From Streptomyces litmocidini (GTDB taxonomy: Bacteria > Actinomycetota > Actinomycetes > Streptomycetales > Streptomycetaceae), in assembly GCF_014649755.1 (NCBI RefSeq), contig NZ_BMTQ01000014.1, positions 62,001-126,000 of the forward strand: a stretch of 64,000 nt of DNA, written 5' to 3'. The position numbers and the translations under genes were made by a program. The first letter of the stretch is position 1; every line of letters starts with the position of its first letter. Positions 58,878 through 64,000 of this stretch are shown here, piece after piece. The notes below the pieces were generated by a model that did not search any database, was not told the DNA's origin, and saw only the letters and a program-made list of their open reading frames with translations.

Positions 58878-60161
58878 TCACGCGCTCGCCGTCAGCGCCT
58901 TCACGAGCAGCGGGGTCACGAGCTCGACCTGCCACGGCCGGGCGCCGTACCCGCTCAGCGCGGCCGCGACCGCGTCCGGGGTGCCCGGGGAGGGCGGCTC
59001 CCAGCAGACCCGGCGCACGGTGTCCGGGGTGATCAGGTTCTCCTGCGGGAGGTTCAGCTCCTCCGCGAGCGCCGAGACCGCCGTGCGGGCCGCCGCGAGG
59101 CGGGCCGCCGCGGCCGGGTCCTTGTCCGCCCAGGCGCGCGGCGGGGGCGGGCCCGCCACCTGCTGGCCCGGCTGGGGCAGCTCGCCCTCCGGGAGGGCCC
59201 GGGCGCGGTCCACCGCGGCCTGCCACTGCTCCAGCTGACGGCGGCCCATCCGGTTGCCGAAGCCGGGCAGCGCGGTGAGCGCGGCCACGTTCACCGGCAC
59301 CGCGAGCGCCGCCTCCACGATCGCCGCGTCGCTCAGCACCTTGCCGGGGGAGACGTCGCGCCGCTGGGCGACCTTGTCACGGGCCGTCCACAGCTCCCGT
59401 ACGACCGCCATCTGGCGGCGGCGGCGCACCTTGTGCATGCCGGAGGTGCGGCGCCACGGGTCCTTGCGGGGCGGGGCGGGCGGGGCCGAGGCGATCGCGT
59501 CGAACTCCTGGTGGGCCCACTCCAGCTTGCCCTGCCGGTCGAGCTCCTTCTCCAGCGCGTCGCGCAGGTCGACGAGGAGCTCGACGTCGAGCGCCGCGTA
59601 CCGCAGCCACGGCTCGGGCAGCGGACGGGTCGACCAGTCGACCGCGGAGTGGCCCTTCTCCAGGGCGTAGCCGAGGACGGACTCGACCATCGCGCCGAGA
59701 CCGACCCGCGGGAAGCCCGCGAGACGGCCGGCCAGCTCGGTGTCGAAGAGCGAGGTGGGGAGCATGCCTATGTCGCGCAGGCACGGGAGGTCCTGGGTCG
59801 CGGCGTGGAGGATCCACTCGGTCCCGGTGAGCGCCTCGCCGAGCCCCGAGAGGTCGGGGCAGCCGACGGGGTCGATGAGCGCGGTGCCCGCGCCCTCGCG
59901 GCGGAGCTGGACGAGATAGGCGCGCTGGCCGTAGCGGTAGCCGGAGGCGCGCTCGGCGTCCACGGCCACGGGACCGCTCCCGGCGGCGAACGCGGCGATC
60001 ACCTCGGCGAGGGCGTCCTCGGTCTCGACGACGGGCGGAATCCCCTCGCGGGGCTCCAGCAACGGGATCGGAAGCCCATTCGCAGGGACATCGTCGTCCG
60101 GGGGGCCGCCCCCGGTGGTGCGCAGTGCTGTGTCTGCTGCGGTCTCTTGGGCGTCGGTCAC
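58878..60161 (-). CDS. rnd: Ribonuclease D family 3'-5' exoribonuclease with HRDC domain
   Basis: 427 residues. The DEDD exonuclease signature is visible: VAVDAERASGYRYGQRAYLV (Exo I), WILHAATQDLPCL (Exo II) and YAALDVELLVDLRDALE (Exo III with Tyr). An HRDC domain follows (ELWTARDKVAQRRDVSPGKV, ALTALPGFGNRMGR). Family members trim structured RNA 3' ends. The first ~40 residues and the Pro-rich linker near 340 are probably disordered. Confidence 0.92.
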   Translation of the reverse strand: MTDAQETAADTALRTTGGGPPDDDVPANGLPIPLLEPREGIPPVVETEDALAEVIAAFAAGSGPVAVDAERASGYRYGQRAYLVQLRREGAGTALIDPVGCPDLSGLGEALTGTEWILHAATQDLPCLRDIGMLPTSLFDTELAGRLAGFPRVGLGAMVESVLGYALEKGHSAVDWSTRPLPEPWLRYAALDVELLVDLRDALEKELDRQGKLEWAHQEFDAIASAPPAPPRKDPWRRTSGMHKVRRRRQMAVVRELWTARDKVAQRRDVSPGKVLSDAAIVEAALAVPVNVAALTALPGFGNRMGRRQLEQWQAAVDRARALPEGELPQPGQQVAGPPPPRAWADKDPAAAARLAAARTAVSALAEELNLPQENLITPDTVRRVCWEPPSPGTPDAVAAALSGYGARPWQVELVTPLLVKALTASA

Positions 60162-60187
60162 GTGTCAAGGGTATCGGTGAACGGCAA

Positions 60188-60221
60188 GCGCCCGTCGACG
60201 GAACGTTCCGCCGACGGGCGC
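60188..60221 (-). terminator. Long near-palindromic hairpin after the response-regulator gene
   Basis: A 34-bp near-perfect palindrome (two mismatched positions), with arms GCGCCCGTCG and CGACGGGCGC around CGGAACGTTCCG, lies between two minus-strand genes and should end the upstream regulator transcript. Confidence 0.75.
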
Positions 60222-60241
60222 GGGCCCGTGTCCACCGGCCG

Positions 60242-60907
60242 TCAGTGGATGATCCCCGTCCGCAGGGCCACCGCGACCATGCCGGCGCGGTCGCCGGTGC
60301 CCAGCTTGCGGGCGATGCGGGCGAGGTGGCTCTTGACGGTGAGGGCGGAGAGGCCCATGGAGACGCCGATCGCCTTGTTCGACTGGCCCTCCGCGACGAG
60401 CCGCAGCACCTCGACCTCACGGCCGGAGAGCTCGCGGTAGCCGCCCGGGTGGCTCGGGGCACCCGGGGGGCGGCGGTGGCCGAGGCGGGCCGCCGCGGCG
60501 CCGATGGGGGCGGCGCCGGGGCGGGTGGGGTGACCGATGTTGGTCCGGGTGCCGGTGACGACGTAGCCCTTCACGCCGCCCGCCAGGGCGTTGCGCACGG
60601 CGCCGATGTCGTCGGCGGCCGAGAGGGCGAGGCCGTTGGGCCAGCCCGCCGCGCGGGTCTCGGACAGCAGGGTCAAGCCGCTGCCGTCGGGCAGGTGGAC
60701 GTCGGCAACGCAGATGTCGCGCGGGTTGCCGACGCGGGGACGGGCCTCCGCGATGGACGAAGCCTCGATCACGTCGCGTACTCCGAGGGCCCACAGGTGG
60801 CGGGTCACGGTGGAACGGACGCGCGGATCGGCTACGACGACCATGGCCGTCGGCTTGTTCGGGCGGTAGGCGACCAGGCTTGCGGGCTGCTCGAGGAGAA
60901 CGGACAC
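60242..60907 (-). CDS. NarL/LuxR-type response regulator
   Basis: 221 residues from GTG 60907 with CAGGAGG upstream. The receiver domain has a plausible phosphorylation Asp in ICVADVHLPDGSG but only one acidic residue at the N-terminal pocket (VVVADPRVR), so phosphorylation may be atypical. A Pro/Gly-rich linker leads to the LuxR-type HTH: LSGREVEVLRLVAEGQSNKA and LSALTVKSHLARIARKLG. No kinase gene is adjacent. Its targets are unknown. Confidence 0.88.
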   Translation of the reverse strand: MSVLLEQPASLVAYRPNKPTAMVVVADPRVRSTVTRHLWALGVRDVIEASSIAEARPRVGNPRDICVADVHLPDGSGLTLLSETRAAGWPNGLALSAADDIGAVRNALAGGVKGYVVTGTRTNIGHPTRPGAAPIGAAAARLGHRRPPGAPSHPGGYRELSGREVEVLRLVAEGQSNKAIGVSMGLSALTVKSHLARIARKLGTGDRAGMVAVALRTGIIH

Positions 60908-61157
60908 CAGGCCTCCTGGGGGGAAGGGTGCGGGACGGAGCCGGCTCGGGGAAGAAGCCGGGGGCGAACCCGTGCTGTGAAGGGGTCACTGACTCCTTCG
61001 GCAGCATGGCCGCCCGCCTTTAGGGAAAGATCACGATTTGGTGAGTAACAATTAGGGCAATTCGGACGCGTGATCGATCATCCTACGAGCGGCCCCGCCC
61101 CGTCACCCCCACGGGGGAGGGCCGGGGCACCCTTCCGAAGGGGCCCGCAGGGACCCC
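60908..61157. promoter_or_regulatory. Intergenic region upstream of the response regulator
   Basis: This 250-bp stretch holds the regulator promoter and the 3' end signals of the DUF3000 gene: GC-rich complementary runs at ~61,101-61,128 and CCCTTC/GAAGGG around 61,130-61,143 that can form hairpins. No gene is seen. Confidence 0.45.
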
Positions 61158-61850
61158 TCAGGCCCCCTGCGGCCCCCGGCGCTGGGGCAGCGAGACGACC
61201 CCCGCGCCCGTCACCGTCCCCGCCCCCGGATCCGCCGGCGCGGGCGGCAGGCCCGCGATCTGGCAGAGCAGGTCGCACCAGGCCGCCAGGTGCGCCCCCG
61301 TGTCCGGCACCCCGCCCAGGCCCTCGCGCGGGGTCCAGGACGCCCGGATCTCGATCTGGGTCGCCGGCCTGCGGTCCGCGAGCCCGCCGAAGTAGTGCGA
61401 GCCCGCCATCGTCACGGTCCCGCTCGCCTCCCCGTACGCGAGCCCCCGCGCCTCCATCGCCCCGGTCAGCCAGGACCAGCACACCTCGGGCAGCAGCGGG
61501 TCCGCCGCCATCTCCGGCTCCAGCTCCGCCCGGATCAGGGTCACCAGGCGGAACGTGCCCTTCCAGGCCTCGTGGCCGTCCGGGTCGTGCAGCAGCACGA
61601 GCCGCCCGTCCGCCAGGTCCTCCTCGCCCTCCACGACGGCCGCCTCCACCGCGTACGCGTACGGGGCGAGTCGCTGCGGCGGCCTGGTCGGATCGATCTC
61701 GATCTCGGGCCGCAGCCTCGCCGACCGCAAGGCCTCCACCGCCCGCCGCCACGCGGGCGGAACCGGGTTCGCCTCCGTACTGTCCGCCGTTTCGTCCGTC
61801 CCTCGATCGCCGTCGGAATGATCGGAAAAATGTCCCTGAGCCGCAGCCAT
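61158..61850 (-). CDS. DUF3000 domain-containing protein
   Basis: 230 residues from ATG 61850. The conserved blocks AWRRAVEALRSARLRPEIEI, LAPYAYAVEAAVVEGEEDLA, GRLVLLHDPDGHEAWKGTFR and SHYFGGLADRRPATQIEIRA are those of DUF3000, an actinobacterial family of unknown function usually found divergent from hemE, as here. The frame is open far upstream (to 63569) through the antisense strand of hemE, but that part is not this gene. Confidence 0.92.
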   Translation of the reverse strand: MAAAQGHFSDHSDGDRGTDETADSTEANPVPPAWRRAVEALRSARLRPEIEIDPTRPPQRLAPYAYAVEAAVVEGEEDLADGRLVLLHDPDGHEAWKGTFRLVTLIRAELEPEMAADPLLPEVCWSWLTGAMEARGLAYGEASGTVTMAGSHYFGGLADRRPATQIEIRASWTPREGLGGVPDTGAHLAAWCDLLCQIAGLPPAPADPGAGTVTGAGVVSLPQRRGPQGA

Positions 61851-61940
61851 GCGGGGAAGAGTAGGCGGAACGGGGCCTTCGCGCAGGGAGGGACACCCGG
61901 CCCGGACGGGCGGCTTCCCGCCGCATGCGAAGATTTGGGC

Positions 61941-63017
61941 GTGAGTGCCATGGACAGCCCGCAGGGCCAGCAGACGAAGCAGCAGTCGCGGACGTACGAC
62001 TCCGCGTTCCTCAAGGCGTGCCGACGCGAGCCGGTGCCCCACACCCCCGTCTGGTTCATGCGACAGGCCGGCCGCTCCCTCCCCGAGTACCTGAAGGTCC
62101 GCGAGGGCATCCCCATGCTCGAGTCGTGCATGCGGCCCGAGCTGGTCACCGAGATCACGCTCCAGCCGGTGCGCCGCCACAAGGTCGACGCCGCCATCTA
62201 CTTCAGCGACATCGTCGTCCCGCTCAAGGCCATCGGCCTCGACCTCGACATCAAGCCCGGCGTCGGCCCGGTCGTCGCCGACCCCATCCGCACCCGCGCC
62301 GACCTGGACCGGCTGCGCGACCTCACCCCCGAGGACGTCCACTACGTCACCGAGGCCATCGGCATGCTCACCGATGAGCTGGGCGACACCCCGCTCATCG
62401 GCTTCGCCGGCGCGCCTTTCACCCTCGCGAGCTACCTCGTCGAGGGCGGCCCGTCGCGCAGCCACGAGCACACCAAGGCGCTCATGTACGGCGACCCGCA
62501 GCTCTGGGCCGATCTGCTCGACCGCCTCGCCGAGATCACCTCGGCCTTCCTCAAGGTCCAGATCGAGGCCGGCGCCTCCGCCGTGCAGCTCTTCGACTCC
62601 TGGGTGGGCGCCCTCGCCCCGGCCGACTACCGCCGCTCGGTGATGCCGGCCTCCACCAAGGTCTTCGACGCGGTCGCCTCCTACGGCGTCCCGCGCATCC
62701 ACTTCGGCGTCGGCACGGGCGAGCTCCTCGGCCTGATGGGCGAGGCCGGCGCGGACGTCGTCGGCGTCGACTGGCGCGTCCCGCTCGACGAGGCCGCCCG
62801 CCGCGTCGGCCCCGGCAAGGCCCTCCAGGGCAACCTGGACCCGGCCGTGCTCTTCGCCTCGCGCGAGGTCGTCGAGGCCAAGACCGACGAGGTCCTGGCC
62901 GCCGCCGAGGGACTGGAGGGGCACGTCTTCAACCTGGGCCACGGCGTCATGCCGGCGATGGACCCGGACGCGCTGAGCCGCCTCGTCGAGTACGTGCACA
63001 CGCGGACGGCCCGCTGA
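61941..63017 (+). CDS. hemE: Uroporphyrinogen decarboxylase
   Basis: 358 residues from GTG 61941; an in-frame ATG at 61950 is possible. HemE decarboxylates the four acetate side chains of uroporphyrinogen III to give coproporphyrinogen III in haem synthesis. The signature PVWFMRQAGRSLPEYLKVRE binds substrate carboxylates through Arg, and the catalytic Asp is in AAIYFSDIVVPLKAIGL. The GFAGAPFTLASYLVEGG and FNLGHGVMP motifs are also present. Length is normal. Confidence 0.97.
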   Translation: MSAMDSPQGQQTKQQSRTYDSAFLKACRREPVPHTPVWFMRQAGRSLPEYLKVREGIPMLESCMRPELVTEITLQPVRRHKVDAAIYFSDIVVPLKAIGLDLDIKPGVGPVVADPIRTRADLDRLRDLTPEDVHYVTEAIGMLTDELGDTPLIGFAGAPFTLASYLVEGGPSRSHEHTKALMYGDPQLWADLLDRLAEITSAFLKVQIEAGASAVQLFDSWVGALAPADYRRSVMPASTKVFDAVASYGVPRIHFGVGTGELLGLMGEAGADVVGVDWRVPLDEAARRVGPGKALQGNLDPAVLFASREVVEAKTDEVLAAAEGLEGHVFNLGHGVMPAMDPDALSRLVEYVHTRTAR

Positions 63018-63031
63018 GGGAGCCGTCCGCG
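63001..63031 (+). terminator. Terminator overlapping the end of hemE
   Basis: CGCGGACGGC (63001-63010) pairs perfectly with 63022-63031; the hemE stop codon lies in the 11-nt loop. Confidence 0.65.
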
Positions 63032-63039
63032 CGGCGGAT

Positions 63040-63569
63040 GCCGGGTGTGCACAGAACTCGCAGTCGATGGGCGGGTTGTTGCCCGTCCGCACCCGGCAGA
63101 CGTCGAAGCCGTCGCCGCCGTTGGCCGTCCCGTTGTCGGTGTCGACCCTGAGGCAGTCGTTGCCGGTGCTGCCGCGGACGATCCCGCCGGGGGACACCGT
63201 GCCGCTGACGACGACGTAGTCCGAGTCCGGGCTGCCCTCGACGAGGCCGCCGGCCCCGACGGACCGGGCCGAGATGTGGTCGCGGCCCGGGCCGCCGGTG
63301 ACATGGCCGAGGACCGGGCCGTTCACCGTGATGCAGTCGTTGCCGCCGAGGCCGTTGACCGTGTCGCCGGCGGCCGCCTCCGCGCACACGATGTGGTCGT
63401 TGCCGGAGGTGCCGTTGACCACCCCCGTGGGGCCGGGGCCGACGGGGACCCCGTTGACGGCGCACGTCGTCCGCGCGTGGGCGGGAGTCGCCGTCAGGGC
63501 GACGGGGGCGATGACGGGAGAGGCGGCGCAGAGCGCACGCACGCTGTGTCGGATCACAGGAAGAGTCAC
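63040..63569 (-). CDS. Secreted RTX-like/hemolysin-type repeat protein, stop codon apparently lost
   Basis: GTG 63569 opens a signal peptide (HSVRALCAASPVIAPVALTA, cleavage after AHA). It is followed by Gly/Asn/Asp repeats such as GVVNGTSGNDHIVCAEAAAG, GLGGNDCITVNGP and GGPGRDHISARSVGAGG, which resemble Ca-binding RTX nonapeptides and include paired Cys. The recognisable protein ends around PPIDCEF near 63,050, but no stop codon follows. The frame runs on antisense to hemE and into the DUF3000 frame, stopping only at 61158. Where homologues would end, TGT stands in place of a likely TGA (inferred). Transcription from it would read into hemE antisense unless the hairpin stops it. Confidence 0.6.
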
Positions 63570-63623
63570 CCGAGGTGACCTCGTGCGCGCACACCGTCAC
63601 CCTGGGTGAGTCCTCCGCCCGGG

Positions 63624-64000
63624 TCAGCCCGCCGCCCTCACGGCCCCCGCCGCCTTCCGCGCCGCGATCAGCACCGGGTCCCACACCGGCGAGAACGGCG
63701 GCGCGTACCCCAGGTCCAGGGCCGTCATCTCCTCCACCGTCATCCCCGCCGTGAGCGCCACCGCCGCGACGTCCACCCGCTTCGCCGCGCCCTCCCGGCC
63801 CACGATCTGCACCCCGAGCAGCCGGCCCGTGCGCCGTTCGGCCAGCATCTTCACCGTCATCGGCGCCGCCCCCGGGTAGTAGCCCGCCCGGCTCGTGGAC
63901 TCGACCGTCGCCGCCACGAACCGCAGCCCGACCTCCCGGGCGTCCTTCTCCCGCAGGCCCGTCCGGGCGATCTCCAGGTCGCACACCTTCGACACCGCCG
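63624..64000 (-). CDS. FAD-dependent pyridine nucleotide-disulfide oxidoreductase, C-terminal part
   Basis: The frame is open to the window edge (~125 codons seen). The sequence is the dimerisation domain of CoA-disulfide reductase/NADH-oxidase-like flavoproteins: VGLRFVAATVESTSRAGYYP, MTVKMLAERRTGRLLGVQIV and AALTAGMTVEEMTALDLGYA-like helices with YAPPFSPVWDP. The FAD- and NAD-binding parts and any active Cys lie outside the window. Confidence 0.88.
   Translation of the reverse strand, partial: AVSKVCDLEIARTGLREKDAREVGLRFVAATVESTSRAGYYPGAAPMTVKMLAERRTGRLLGVQIVGREGAAKRVDVAAVALTAGMTVEEMTALDLGYAPPFSPVWDPVLIAARKAAGAVRAAG

Overview
The window is actinobacterial chromosome, almost certainly Streptomyces. 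The GC content is very high, GTG starts are common, genes are often translationally coupled by ATGA/GTGA overlaps, and the right-hand ~29 kb follows the order I recall for S. coelicolor SCO5998 to about SCO6031: HTH-fused murA2, aconitase, the ngcEFG transporter, rok7B7, xylFGH, dxs, an amino-acid permease, fadB/fadA, ribonuclease D, a LuxR-type regulator, a DUF3000 gene and hemE. The gene-order comparison is from memory, not from a search.

Left part (1 to ~34.6 kb): a dense defence island inserted beside murA2. On the minus strand, a large SF1 helicase ending in a phospholipase-D-like domain runs off the left edge. It follows a protein combining a PUA/EVE-like N-terminus, two CBS motifs and a C-terminal HEPN-like RX4H motif (2805-4391). 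On the plus strand, a soluble Ser/Thr kinase, a SNF2-type helicase (DISARM DrmD-like) and a 1835-residue N6-adenine methyltransferase form one unit (4624-14850). The target-recognition part of the methyltransferase has clearly lower GC, which suggests domain exchange. A typical Streptomyces regulator trio follows (DUF397, XRE/DUF5753, and an HATPase with a premature stop). Next comes a tightly packed six-gene run (16760-34522): a 2352-residue DEAD helicase/DUF1998/PD-(D/E)XK-like protein, a UvrD-like helicase, and a complete Wadjet set jetA-jetB-jetC-jetD of the DUF2397/DUF2398/SMC/DUF2399 (TIGR02677-02680) kind. An imperfect inverted repeat sits between jetD and the core genome.

Right part (34.6-64 kb): core metabolism and sugar uptake. 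The upstream regions carry recognisable candidate operators: a MarR/TamR-like palindrome and an iron-box-like site before aconitase, and a DasR dre-like site before ngcE. Two solute-binding-protein genes are each followed by strong hairpins before their permease or ATPase genes. Small decay events are visible: an alpha/beta-hydrolase pseudogene at ~58.0-58.7 kb, and a secreted repeat protein whose stop codon appears lost at ~63.0 kb.

How it fits together: the island looks like several stacked anti-phage/anti-plasmid modules. These are a modification-sensing HEPN/helicase pair, a kinase-helicase-methyltransferase module, and a Wadjet plasmid-cleavage system whose operon also carries two large helicases. 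Coupling of those helicases to Wadjet is the most interesting candidate for an undescribed composite system.
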